From positions 1-64,000 of the forward strand of contig CAJJBK010000001.1 of NCBI GenBank assembly GCA_905182415.1: a stretch of DNA of 64,000 bases. Reading direction: 5' to 3'. The notes beneath the pieces were generated by a model. The model worked only from the letters and a program-made list of their open reading frames with translations, was not told where the DNA came from and did not search any database. A program made the translations under genes and the position numbers. This stretch comes from an uncultured Woeseiaceae bacterium. Lineage in GTDB: Bacteria; Pseudomonadota; Gammaproteobacteria; Steroidobacterales; Woeseiaceae. Below are positions 10,182-18,573 of this stretch, piece by piece (within the stretch, counting starts at the first letter, position 1; every line of letters begins with the position of its first letter).

Positions 10182-10191
10182 TGTATATACA
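10182..10191. promoter_or_regulatory. Candidate HutC operator between hutF and hutI
   Basis: A perfect 10-base palindrome, TGTATATACA, sits in the 83-base space between the divergent hutF and hutI starts. It equals the core of known HutC operators in Pseudomonas and enteric bacteria. A hutC gene is adjacent, and I saw no second copy in the window. One site here could control both transcripts. The hutI ribosome-binding site (GGAG at 10235-10238) is downstream on the + strand. Confidence 0.8.
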
Positions 10192-10245
10192 GGCTATTAC
10201 ATGCTACTTTTTAAAGCAAGAAATACCATCTAATGGAGCAATATA

Positions 10246-11457
10246 ATGACTGAGTGGGACCTTTTAATTACTGACGTTGATATTGCAACGATGGCAAATA
10301 ATGGAACTCCTTATGGCTTAATTAAAAATGGTTCATTAGCTATTTCGGAGGGTTTAATTGTTTGGCTAGGACCCATGAAAGACTTGCCTAATAAAACAGC
10401 TAAAGAAACACTATCAATGCCTGGTAAATGGTTAACACCTGCTTTAATTGACTGTCATACTCATCTTGTATTTGGTGGTAATCGTGCTTGGGAATTTGAA
10501 GCAAGAGCTAAGGGAAAGAGTTACGTAGATATTGCTAATGAAGGTGGCGGCATAGTGTCAACTGTAAACGCAACTCGTGATTGCGATATCAACGTTTTGA
10601 CCGATACCTCAAGGGCACGTTTATTATCTCTTCGTCAAGAAGGCGTCGGAACCATTGAAATTAAATCCGGTTATGGCCTTGATTTAGAAACTGAAATAAA
10701 AATGCTAAAAGTTGCATCCAATCTTGAAAATGAAGGTATCTCAGTTCATAAAACTTTTCTAGGTGCGCATGCGATACCACCTGAATATAAAAATAACAGT
10801 GATAGTTATATTCAATACCTTTGCGAGGAAGTTCTTCCAGAAATAAATAATCTTGGACTCATCGAAGCTGTTGATGCGTATTGCGAAAAAATTGCCTTCA
10901 GTAACAATCAAATTGAAAAACTATTTGAAAAAGCAATCTCCTTAGGATTGCCTGTTAAGCTTCATGCCGATCAGCTATCTAATTCGAATGGGGCAAAATT
11001 AGCCGCAGATTTTAATGCTTTATCAGCGGATCACCTTGAATATACTTCGATGGAAGGAGTTCATGCTCTTGCGGAAGCTGATTGTGTAGCCGTACTTCTT
11101 CCTGGCGCATTCATGACATTACGCGAAACACAATTACCGCCAATTCAAGAACTTCGTAATTCTGGTGTTTCCATGGCAGTAGCCACAGATTGTAATCCAG
11201 GTACGTCACCACTTTGCTCAATAAGACTAGCAATGACGCTAGCATCAAATACTTTCAATCTAACACCTGAAGAATGTTTAGCAGGGGTTACAAGAGAAGC
11301 AGCTAAAGCTTTGGGTGCAACAAATACAAAAGGCACTTTGGAGCAAGGCAAACAAGCTGATATTGCTGTTTGGGATATAAATCATCCGAATGAACTATCT
11401 TATTGGCTCGGGTTAGATCAATTATCTGCTTTATATATCAAGGGAAAAACACACTAA
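10246..11457 (+). CDS. hutI: Imidazolonepropionase
   Basis: A 403-residue amidohydrolase that opens 4-imidazolone-5-propionate to N-formimidoyl-L-glutamate, the third hut step. Marks are DCHTHLVFGGNRAWEFEARAKG near residue 70 (H-x-H metal site and substrate loop), IEIKSGYGLD, FLGAHAIPPEY, KLHADQLSN and ATDCNPGTSP (catalytic Asp). The ATG at 10246 has a GGAG ribosome-binding site eight bases upstream. It is transcribed away from the rest of the hut genes from a shared control region that holds the HutC-type operator. Confidence 0.97.
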   Translation: MTEWDLLITDVDIATMANNGTPYGLIKNGSLAISEGLIVWLGPMKDLPNKTAKETLSMPGKWLTPALIDCHTHLVFGGNRAWEFEARAKGKSYVDIANEGGGIVSTVNATRDCDINVLTDTSRARLLSLRQEGVGTIEIKSGYGLDLETEIKMLKVASNLENEGISVHKTFLGAHAIPPEYKNNSDSYIQYLCEEVLPEINNLGLIEAVDAYCEKIAFSNNQIEKLFEKAISLGLPVKLHADQLSNSNGAKLAADFNALSADHLEYTSMEGVHALAEADCVAVLLPGAFMTLRETQLPPIQELRNSGVSMAVATDCNPGTSPLCSIRLAMTLASNTFNLTPEECLAGVTREAAKALGATNTKGTLEQGKQADIAVWDINHPNELSYWLGLDQLSALYIKGKTH

Positions 11458-11478
11458 TATTTGTCTTGCGTATATAAT

Positions 11479-11649
11479 TTAGGCGAGATAATCCTCCGCC
11501 CATTGAGTTAACAACTTTTTATTAATTTTGCCATTCGGCATTAGCGGAAGCTCATCGACAATATGAAAAACCTTAGGAATTTTGTAATTGGCAAGATTTC
11601 GACTTGCATGAATTCTGACTGTGTTCTCTGAAGTTTTGCCGGCATTTAG
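11479..11649 (-). pseudogene. C-terminal relic of an acyl-CoA/AMP-dependent synthetase
   Basis: An open stretch of 56 codons plus a stop on the minus strand, with no start codon of its own. It reads as the C-terminal AMP-binding domain of an acyl-CoA ligase: HASRNLANYKIPKVFHIVDE, then LPLMPNGKINKKLL, which holds the family's catalytic-lysine motif (PxxxxGKxxxxxL). An in-frame stop (TGA at 11650-11652) cuts it off, and no remaining ligase sequence lies upstream. It is therefore a remnant of a deleted gene rather than a working gene. It is not a copy of the matB C-terminus in this window, which differs in sequence. Confidence 0.8.
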
Positions 11650-11744
11650 TCAGCTCTTAATCAATATATAAGCAAATAACTGAGTTTACTTTTCTGTATC
11701 ATTAGAACTTCATCTATTTAATTAAATTATTAAAAACCTATTAA

Positions 11745-12959
11745 ATGAATATTGAATTTGCAGTAAAGCGAAGATTCATCGTTGTTCTTGGCTGCCTAAC
11801 CGGCATGGGTGCGCTCACAATCGATATGAGCCTGCCATCAATACCCAATATGGTAATTGATCTTTCCAGTAATTTATCCGCTGGACAGCTTATTATTGGA
11901 ATTTTCTTGGCCGGTTTTGCCCTTGGTCAGCTGCCAGCAGGTTTATTATCTGATCGTATCGGTAGAATCCCAATATTATTAAGCGGGACTTTAATTTTCA
12001 TATTTGCTGGCATTGTCACCTCCTTAGCCACATCCATGGAAATGATGTTAGTAGGAAGATTTCTCCAAGGACTAGGGGCATCAGCTAGCGTGGTGGTATC
12101 GCGAGCTATAGTCAGAGACATCGCTAGCGGTAAAAAAGCCGCCAGCATTCTGTCTATCATGGTTATGATATTTACTGCAACGCCGATGCTAGCACCGATT
12201 ATAGGCGGTTATTTGGTATCACAATTTGACTGGCGAGCTCCATTTATTGCAATCACGATATTTGGTGTCATTATATTTTTCAGTATCACTCATGGATTGC
12301 ATGAAACAAAAATACCAGAAAAAAATAAGCGTATTAAAGAGCAGTTATTTGCTGGTATAAAAGAATTTTTTAGTCACAAACAAAGCATGATTAGCATGCT
12401 ATTAATTGTAATTCCGACGATGGGCTATATGTCCTTGATTAGCGCTTCTTCTTCATTGATTATAGGGATATACGATTTTCCAGTTAAATGGTTTGGTACT
12501 ATATTCGCTCTCGCTGGATTGGCCGTGTTGATTGGTTCAGCAATTAATCGACGTTTACTAAAGAAATTTAATATATTACAAATAGTGGGATTAGGGGCAT
12601 TTTTGGTAGGGCTTGGGTCCATATTTTTGATGTATTTTGCCTGGCAAAATCAAGCGAGTTTCATTTGGTTGTGGTCTAGTGTCTGTATTTATATGTTTGG
12701 TACCAGTTTTTTGATTTCTAATGCAACGGCTATGGCTCTTGATCCAGTGCCAAAAACAGCTGGAATAGCAGCTTCAATCATAGGTACATTACAAAATTTA
12801 TGCTCTTCATTAGGCGCTATAACTACAGGTATTATTTACAATAATTCAATAAGAAATACCATTTTAGTAATGGCAATTTTTGGCTTTTTGACTTTAATAA
12901 TCTATGTATTAAGCTTTAGAGTTATGAAGCATCATATTGTAAGTTTGAATTTAACTTAA
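11745..12959 (+). CDS. MFS multidrug exporter, Bcr/CflA type
   Basis: A 404-residue inner membrane protein with twelve predicted transmembrane segments. It begins FIVVLGCLTGMGALTIDMSLPSIP, and DMSLPSIP is a hallmark of the Bcr/CflA drug-resistance subfamily. The MFS motif A loop (GLLSDRIGRIPILL) follows TM2 and the VVSRAIVRDI-type motif is in TM4. It is expected to export small hydrophobic compounds by proton antiport; the substrate cannot be read from sequence. Its end overlaps the convergent nitroreductase gene by four bases. Confidence 0.9.
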   Translation: MNIEFAVKRRFIVVLGCLTGMGALTIDMSLPSIPNMVIDLSSNLSAGQLIIGIFLAGFALGQLPAGLLSDRIGRIPILLSGTLIFIFAGIVTSLATSMEMMLVGRFLQGLGASASVVVSRAIVRDIASGKKAASILSIMVMIFTATPMLAPIIGGYLVSQFDWRAPFIAITIFGVIIFFSITHGLHETKIPEKNKRIKEQLFAGIKEFFSHKQSMISMLLIVIPTMGYMSLISASSSLIIGIYDFPVKWFGTIFALAGLAVLIGSAINRRLLKKFNILQIVGLGAFLVGLGSIFLMYFAWQNQASFIWLWSSVCIYMFGTSFLISNATAMALDPVPKTAGIAASIIGTLQNLCSSLGAITTGIIYNNSIRNTILVMAIFGFLTLIIYVLSFRVMKHHIVSLNLT

Positions 12960-13519
12960 TCGATGTAAGTTATAATTTCATCTATTTCCTTGCGATTCTG
13001 TTTAGGTAAAATCTTAGGATAGCCATACCAGATAAGCCCTACAATGAATTCCTTGTTGCTGTCTATATCTAATAACTCATAATAACGTTGGTCTCTAATT
13101 ATTGGACCAGTGGCCCACTTCGATGCTAATTTTGCTTCCGACAAATACAAACTAAAATTCTGTATGGCACAGCACACACTTGCATAATCCTCCTGTTGGG
13201 TTAATTCATCCTCAGATTTCTTACAAGTAACAATCAACCATCCTGGTCTTTTTTTTGCGTCCTGTGCTTTGAAATTACCTATTTCTTCGCCCTTCTTTTC
13301 AGTCACGATAATACGAATCAAATCAATACTTCTCTTAATTACATCATCATTTAAAAGATAAAAATGCCAAGGTTCAGTGAGATGATGGTTTGGCGCCCAG
13401 CGAGCGACCTCGATAGCATCTTTGATAATATTAGGATCCACTGATCGTTGTTCGAACATTTTAATCGTTCGTCGACCTCTTATCGTTATTGCCAATTGTT
13501 GTAATGATTCATAAGACAT
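12956..13519 (-). CDS. Nitroreductase-family FMN oxidoreductase
   Basis: A 187-residue soluble flavoprotein of the nitroreductase fold. The N-terminal FMN-phosphate contact region RGRRTIKMFEQRSVDP and the ARWAPNHHLTEPWHFYLL block are typical; the C-terminal VGLIWYGYPK supplies the usual FMN-binding turn. The family reduces nitro compounds, quinones or flavins with NAD(P)H, and the true substrate is unknown. It overlaps the convergent MFS exporter gene by four bases and stands apart (36-base gap) from the next upstream leftward gene. Confidence 0.88.
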   Translation of the reverse strand: MSYESLQQLAITIRGRRTIKMFEQRSVDPNIIKDAIEVARWAPNHHLTEPWHFYLLNDDVIKRSIDLIRIIVTEKKGEEIGNFKAQDAKKRPGWLIVTCKKSEDELTQQEDYASVCCAIQNFSLYLSEAKLASKWATGPIIRDQRYYELLDIDSNKEFIVGLIWYGYPKILPKQNRKEIDEIITYID

Positions 13520-13555
13520 AACAAATATAATTCCTTGATTAATAAATTTTTCGTA

Positions 13556-14878
13556 CTATATTACGACGTCATTCTGATTATTATATTTTCTTCCTAGATA
13601 AACGCCAGTAAAAGCCCACAAACCCGCCAAGCAAGCGGCAATCAATGCAATGAAATTTAAACCAAGCCCAAAAGATGCAGTCAATAACGTATAAAACCAA
13701 GCTGTCAACATATCACCTCCACGATAAATCACGATATCAATAACTGGTTTTGCCTTATAACGAGCCTCATTACTGACCATGGTAAATAACATTTCTCTAC
13801 CTGGTTTAGTGATTGCATAATTTCCAGCTCTTCTTATTATTTGCAAACCTATCAAAACCATCAATATCGGAGAAACAGCCACTGCCATCCAACCAACAAT
13901 CATCAACAAAGGAATTATTGCCAAAGTCATTGGCATTCCAAAGCGTTTAGTTATTCGACTGGTTGCAAAAATTGCTGTTGTTATAGCCAATAAATTGACA
14001 GCTAGATCAATAGAAGCCCATATTTGGGTACGAGTGTCTCTATCAAAATCAATTAAGAACTTTCTAAGCTCAAAATAAACAAATGTATTCATAGCAACAT
14101 AAAGTAAGATAAAAATCCCAATTGAAACAAGATATGGGTCTTTAATGAGTGTCATAAAACCGGATAAAAGATCTCTTTCTAATTTTTTATTGGATCGCTG
14201 AGTATCTAGATTTTTATTGCCTAATTCAGTAGTTTTTAGTGACTCCAGGTAATTAATTATAGGTACAGGAAGCAGTAATATTCCTGCAGCAATCAAGAGT
14301 AAATTCATCACACCAAGGTCACTTGCAAATAGAATTGGTATCGTGGGGCCAATAATAGCGCCAATACTAGCGCCTGAGGCAATAAAACTAAATAAGCGAG
14401 GTGCTTGTTCAGTAGAAAATAAATTTGAAATAAAGCTCCAAAAAACAGATACATGAAATAAGCTAAATACACTAAGCCATACATAAAAGCATTTATTTAA
14501 AAAATCTGGATCGGGTATTACAGCAGCAAATAAGTAAAACAAAACAAAGGACAATGAAAAAAAGATATAAACACCTGGAACAACATATTTAAGCTTTACT
14601 CTAGATATGATTGCTCCATGCAAAGTAACGGCAATGAAGCTAAAGAAGAAAGTCGAAGTCCATAGCCAACTTAATTCAGGATCTGACCAATCGCTCGACA
14701 TAGCATCTCTTAGAGGTCTGAGAATAAAGTACGCGGTCATTAATAAAAAAACAAAACAAAATGACAATAAAGTAGCCTTAAGCTCATTTGGCTTTATATG
14801 AACTACTTTAAAAATTAGCTGCTGTAATTGTTTTTTAATCATTGGAGGCACAAATTTGTCTAAATGTTTGAATTGCAT
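13556..14878 (-). CDS. MFS/ATP:ADP translocase-like membrane carrier
   Basis: An integral membrane protein with about twelve transmembrane segments. The N-terminal block NELKATLLSFCFVFLLMTAY, followed by FILRPLRDAM, is the signature of the bacterial NTT-like carriers (COG3202 relatives) of free-living proteobacteria. Whether it exchanges nucleotides is unknown. The open frame begins with a TTG at 14896, but the ATG at 14878 has a GAGAG just upstream, and an ATG at 14842 (MIKKQL) would leave only an eight-base overlap with the kinase-like gene upstream. The long overlap favours one of the inner starts; 14878 is a compromise. Confidence 0.75.
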   Translation of the reverse strand: MQFKHLDKFVPPMIKKQLQQLIFKVVHIKPNELKATLLSFCFVFLLMTAYFILRPLRDAMSSDWSDPELSWLWTSTFFFSFIAVTLHGAIISRVKLKYVVPGVYIFFSLSFVLFYLFAAVIPDPDFLNKCFYVWLSVFSLFHVSVFWSFISNLFSTEQAPRLFSFIASGASIGAIIGPTIPILFASDLGVMNLLLIAAGILLLPVPIINYLESLKTTELGNKNLDTQRSNKKLERDLLSGFMTLIKDPYLVSIGIFILLYVAMNTFVYFELRKFLIDFDRDTRTQIWASIDLAVNLLAITTAIFATSRITKRFGMPMTLAIIPLLMIVGWMAVAVSPILMVLIGLQIIRRAGNYAITKPGREMLFTMVSNEARYKAKPVIDIVIYRGGDMLTAWFYTLLTASFGLGLNFIALIAACLAGLWAFTGVYLGRKYNNQNDVVI

Positions 14879-15920
14879 GCTCTCGTGGTATCTCAATCAA
14901 TCTTTCAAGTAATTTAAGAGAAGTATCATCAGAATTAAGCACTAAGTACGGATCATCTGAATCACGAAATGATTTGCGCCATGCTGCGATGGCAACAGTC
15001 GTTGCAAGACGAACTTTTATTAAATCAAATAAAATACTTATCTCATCAAGAGTAAGTTTCGTTACATTATTATATCCTGCAATAAAGTTATTCATTAAAT
15101 ACAGTGGATTACCATCATCCGTATCTAAATAAGAAGCCGCTACGGCAATATCGATAATTAAAGGAGAATAAACCATATCGCCAAAATCTATGACACCACA
15201 GACTCGTCTCATTCCTTTTGTATCAATCAAGACATTATCTGGATTCATATCGTTATGAATAACTTGCCAACGCAAGGAATCAAAAACTGGTAATGCGTAA
15301 TCCTCAAAAGCAGTTAAGACTTCATTCACCATTTTTTTGGAGTGATTATCTGAAATATGCCCCGTTATCTCACGCAAAAATAATGCTTGCTTCATATCCC
15401 ATAACAAACTTTGATTTGATCCTGGGTGAATAAAATCTTTTAATGCTTTGCCTAGACATGCCAAATATCTACCCATATCACTTGCTACATAGAGATCTGG
15501 TATTGAGTTATCTGATGACCACATAGGTTCGCCATCTAGATACGTTACCACTCTTGCATTAAAAACTTTTCCATCTTTGCTAATTTGAATTGAATCAAGA
15601 TTCAATTTTGAATTCTTTATTTCAGGCGTAATGATAGAATCATCTTTTTTGAGCTGGATATGTGTGAGCGCTTTAATTTGAAAATCAGTAACCTCTATAT
15701 CCTCTTCAGAATTTGCTATTTTAAAAACATATCTTTTTCCTAACACAGTACTAATTAGAAAATTCTGATCCCTCTCACTCACTAGTTCTTTTACTGTTAC
15801 ATCTAATCCATAATTTTCCCTAATCATATCAACAGCCTCATGAGCTGAAAAATTAGGTGCTTCAGATAAAATAATATCCAGCGGATTTTTTTGATTCGCG
15901 TCCATCGAATTTTTTTTCAT
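14835..15920 (-). CDS. Aminoglycoside-phosphotransferase-fold kinase, hydroxylysine kinase-like
   Basis: A 361-residue small-molecule kinase (a start at MDANQ, five residues in, is also possible). The kinase-like fold shows SERDQNFLI and YVFKIAN (nucleotide-binding lysine) in the N-lobe, the catalytic loop VIHNDMNPDNVLI (Asp and Asn) and the Mg-binding VIDFGDM. ERDQNFL together with VIDFGDM resembles the 5-hydroxy-L-lysine kinase (HYKK) branch. Many bacteria carry this kinase fused to a class III phospho-lyase; here a matching phospho-lyase-like gene lies separately at 30597-31892. It overlaps the downstream carrier gene. The substrate is inferred. Confidence 0.78.
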   Translation of the reverse strand: MKKNSMDANQKNPLDIILSEAPNFSAHEAVDMIRENYGLDVTVKELVSERDQNFLISTVLGKRYVFKIANSEEDIEVTDFQIKALTHIQLKKDDSIITPEIKNSKLNLDSIQISKDGKVFNARVVTYLDGEPMWSSDNSIPDLYVASDMGRYLACLGKALKDFIHPGSNQSLLWDMKQALFLREITGHISDNHSKKMVNEVLTAFEDYALPVFDSLRWQVIHNDMNPDNVLIDTKGMRRVCGVIDFGDMVYSPLIIDIAVAASYLDTDDGNPLYLMNNFIAGYNNVTKLTLDEISILFDLIKVRLATTVAIAAWRKSFRDSDDPYLVLNSDDTSLKLLERLIEIPREHAIQTFRQICASND

Positions 15921-15972
15921 AACTATTCTCTTACTATTGGTTACTCAAATAAATAATCTATTGGTATTGAGG

Positions 15973-16515
15973 CTATTTTTCATTTCTCACAATCGGTCTA
16001 TGAACTGCTAATTCCTGATCATTAAGAGCATCTAACTCATGTGGAAAAACAACCCATTGATCTGTTGTATGTATAAAATAATCGGGGATGTATTTAGTTT
16101 TATTTCTTTCTGGTTTGTACCAAGGAACAGCCACACGGATTTCGGATGGGTGATTCTCACCACACTCTTCGACCAGTGCATCCATCACAGCAGCATAAGT
16201 TCTTCCTGTATCAAAAATATCATCGATAATTAATAATTTATCTTGTTGTGAAATATTTTTTACCAAATTACTCATGTCGTCGATATGAATCTGATTTGAT
16301 TGTTCAAAATTCGTGTATGAGGATGTCTTCAATACCATGTGATTAATTTTAATATTTTTAAATTTAAACAACTCATGAATAGCTACTCCAATTGGACCTC
16401 CTCCGCGCCAAAGAATTAACAAAAAAGTTGGCTTATATTTACTTTCAATCACCTGCAAGCCAAGACGATATGAATCATCAAGTAACTCTTGAGCCGTAAG
16501 AATAATTTTTTTCAT
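15973..16515 (-). CDS. Purine phosphoribosyltransferase (hypoxanthine/xanthine type)
   Basis: A 180-residue type I PRTase. The PRPP-binding loop is LLIIDDIFDTGRTYAA (about residues 93-108), preceded by the ILWRGGGPIG loop and followed by a YKPERNKTKYIPDYFIHTTD region like that of archaeal/proteobacterial xanthine-hypoxanthine enzymes. It would convert a free purine base plus PRPP to the nucleotide in the cytoplasm. It is divergent from adenosine kinase (108-base spacer) and lies next to nucleoside hydrolase and NupC genes, so salvage of imported purines is the likely role. Exact base preference is unclear. Confidence 0.83.
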   Translation of the reverse strand: MKKIILTAQELLDDSYRLGLQVIESKYKPTFLLILWRGGGPIGVAIHELFKFKNIKINHMVLKTSSYTNFEQSNQIHIDDMSNLVKNISQQDKLLIIDDIFDTGRTYAAVMDALVEECGENHPSEIRVAVPWYKPERNKTKYIPDYFIHTTDQWVVFPHELDALNDQELAVHRPIVRNEK

Positions 16516-16559
16516 ATTAAATATCGCTACAAAATAATGCTTAACCCAAATAATACACC

Positions 16560-16565
16560 TATAAT
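16560..16565 (+). promoter_or_regulatory. Candidate -10 box upstream of adenosine kinase
   Basis: A perfect TATAAT lies in the spacer between the divergent phosphoribosyltransferase and adenosine kinase genes, 58 bases before the preferred ATG at 16624. I could not match a convincing -35 box at the proper distance, so this is only a candidate. A second TATAAT (16605-16610) sits too close to the ribosome-binding site to be useful. Confidence 0.35.
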
Positions 16566-16623
16566 AGTGACTTAGAAGATAAAAATAATGCAGTTTTGCA
16601 CATTTATAATAGGAAAGAAATCA

Positions 16624-17607
16624 ATGCAAAATAAAGTTCAACTCTTAGGGATAAGTAATGCAATTGTCGATATTCTGGCGCAGGTAACAGATGAATTTCT
16701 AGAAGACCTTAAAGCGCAGCCAGGATCAATGATACTTATTGATGAATTAACCGCATCTGATTTATATAAAAAATTATCAGTTAAAAAAGAAATGTCAGGT
16801 GGATCTGTTGCAAATACAATTGCTTGTTTTGCAAATTTTGGAGGTGAAGCTGGTTATATTGGTCAAGTAAAAAACGATTCGTTAGGTCGAATATTCGTCA
16901 ATGATATGCGATCTTTGGGCGTTGATGTGAGATTAACTCCTGCCGAGAATGGATCACCAACTGCTCGGAGTCATGTATTAATAACCAAAGACGGCCAGAG
17001 AACTATGCAAACATACCTAGGTGCCTGCACAGAACTAGCTGCGAGTGATATTAACCAAGGTACCATTGGCGAGTCGGGGATTATTTTACTCGAAGGATAT
17101 CTATGGGATATTGAAGATGGTCGCTCTATTGCCGAAGAAGCCATGAAAATAAAACTGAAAACAAAGGCACAAATTGTACTATCTCTGTCCGATTCATTTT
17201 GTGTTGAACGACATCATCAAGCTTTTAAAGATATCATTAATCAAGGTATTGATATTGTTTTTGGCAATGAAGATGAGGCGATGGCTCTCACAGAAACAGA
17301 TTCTGAAGAAGAAATGATTAAAAGACTCTCCTCCCACACAAATATACTTTTTGTTATTACACGAGGTGAAAAAGGCTCATTAATTATTGATGGGATTAAT
17401 ATCATCCAGCAAAAGGCGAATTATACTAATAATGTAATTGATACAACCGGTGCTGGTGATACCTATACCGCGGGTTTCCTATACGGCTTAACTCAAGAAA
17501 AATCCCTCCAAGAATGTGCTCAGTTAGGTTCATGGGCCGCCTCTAAAGTCATACAACAAGTTGGAGCAAGACTTGATAAAACGATTACCCAAGAATACGA
17601 AATATAA
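16624..17607 (+). CDS. Adenosine kinase, PfkB family
   Basis: A 327-residue ribokinase-family enzyme, predicted to phosphorylate adenosine to AMP. The N-terminal substrate region SGGSVANTIACFANFGGEAGYIGQV and the C-terminal PfkB signature DTTGAGDTYTAGFLYG (catalytic Asp in GAGD) are intact, and the domain layout fits the bacterial adenosine/PfkB kinase group often annotated as adenosine kinase. The frame is open from an ATG at 16588, but the ATG at 16624 has AGGAAAG six bases upstream and is preferred. Its neighbours are all purine salvage genes; inosine or guanosine are possible alternative substrates. Confidence 0.87.
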   Translation: MQNKVQLLGISNAIVDILAQVTDEFLEDLKAQPGSMILIDELTASDLYKKLSVKKEMSGGSVANTIACFANFGGEAGYIGQVKNDSLGRIFVNDMRSLGVDVRLTPAENGSPTARSHVLITKDGQRTMQTYLGACTELAASDINQGTIGESGIILLEGYLWDIEDGRSIAEEAMKIKLKTKAQIVLSLSDSFCVERHHQAFKDIINQGIDIVFGNEDEAMALTETDSEEEMIKRLSSHTNILFVITRGEKGSLIIDGINIIQQKANYTNNVIDTTGAGDTYTAGFLYGLTQEKSLQECAQLGSWAASKVIQQVGARLDKTITQEYEI

Positions 17608-17615
17608 CTAATTAT

Positions 17616-18557
17616 TTAAGCAAAATTCCTTAAACGCTCAGTCAATAATGTATAAAAACCATCTGCATCGATAGTATGCATCCAAGTAACATTAGGTTTG
17701 GTATTTCCTATACCCCAAAAATCAACCGCAGTATGACCCATGGTTAAATTTGATCCAGTTTCAATACTTACATGACAAGGTTTTCCTTGAAATAAATCGG
17801 GCTCCAAGAGCCAAGCAATAGTACATGGATCATGAAGTGGGGCACCATCAAATCCATATTTTGCAGAGTCGTATCTTGCAAAAAACTGAAGCATTCCGGC
17901 CGTCGCTTGGGCTGCCGGATTATTTATCTTACTAATTTTAGCCACTCGTTCTTTGGTTGTGAGTACTTGGTGGGTCACATCCAAACTCATCACAATAATT
18001 GGCAGTCCAGAATCAAAGACCACGTGAGCGGCATGGGGATCAACCAGAATATTAAACTCAGCAGAAGGCGATAGATTCCCTCCTTCTCGCATAGCTCCTC
18101 CCATCAAAACAATTTGCTTAATATTATTTAATATCGATGGTTCTTTAATTATTGCCATCGCTATATTAGTTAATGGGCCTGTTGGAACAAGAGTAATTGA
18201 TTTATCTGTTGAGGCTTTCAGTGTTTCAATAATAAAATCAACCGCATGAGTTTCATCAATTTTTTTAACTGGCTCATAGATATCAATTCCATCTAAACCC
18301 GACATACCATGTACATTCTCGGCAGTTACTAAATTCAATAACATTGGCCTTGAACAGCCCGCATAAACTGACATGTCTTTATTTCCGGCAATATCACAAA
18401 TAATACGAGCATTTCTCTGTGTAAGCTCCAAAGGAACATTGCCTGCCACAGCGGTGATACCAAGAATATCTAATTCATCAGATGAAGCCATTGCCAAAAA
18501 TAGTGCAACCGCATCGTCTTGACCTGGATCACAATCAATAATTATTTTTTCACGCAT
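17616..18557 (-). CDS. Inosine-uridine preferring nucleoside hydrolase
   Basis: A 313-residue hydrolase with the family's N-terminal calcium site IIDCDPGQDDAVAL and the internal AEFNILVDPHAAHVVF and LHDPCTIAWLL blocks, which carry the catalytic and ribose-binding residues. It cleaves ribonucleosides to free base and ribose. The open frame reaches 18608, but MREKIIIDCDPG at 18557 gives the normal family N-terminus and leaves a 16-base gap to nupC instead of an overlap. With NupC upstream and PRTase nearby, it would turn imported nucleosides into bases for salvage. Confidence 0.93.
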   Translation of the reverse strand: MREKIIIDCDPGQDDAVALFLAMASSDELDILGITAVAGNVPLELTQRNARIICDIAGNKDMSVYAGCSRPMLLNLVTAENVHGMSGLDGIDIYEPVKKIDETHAVDFIIETLKASTDKSITLVPTGPLTNIAMAIIKEPSILNNIKQIVLMGGAMREGGNLSPSAEFNILVDPHAAHVVFDSGLPIIVMSLDVTHQVLTTKERVAKISKINNPAAQATAGMLQFFARYDSAKYGFDGAPLHDPCTIAWLLEPDLFQGKPCHVSIETGSNLTMGHTAVDFWGIGNTKPNVTWMHTIDADGFYTLLTERLRNFA

Positions 18558-18573
18558 AATATGAGTAGCCTCG

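Noticed and set aside
11465-11480. TGCGTATATAATT after hutI, considered as a second HutC operator
   Set aside because: It shares GTATATA with the operator core but is not a palindrome and lies downstream of hutI rather than at a promoter.
14897-15920. Homoserine kinase or aminoglycoside-resistance gene as the identity of the kinase
   Set aside because: The ERDQNFL and VIDFGDM blocks fit the hydroxylysine kinase-like branch better; the activity is still only inferred.
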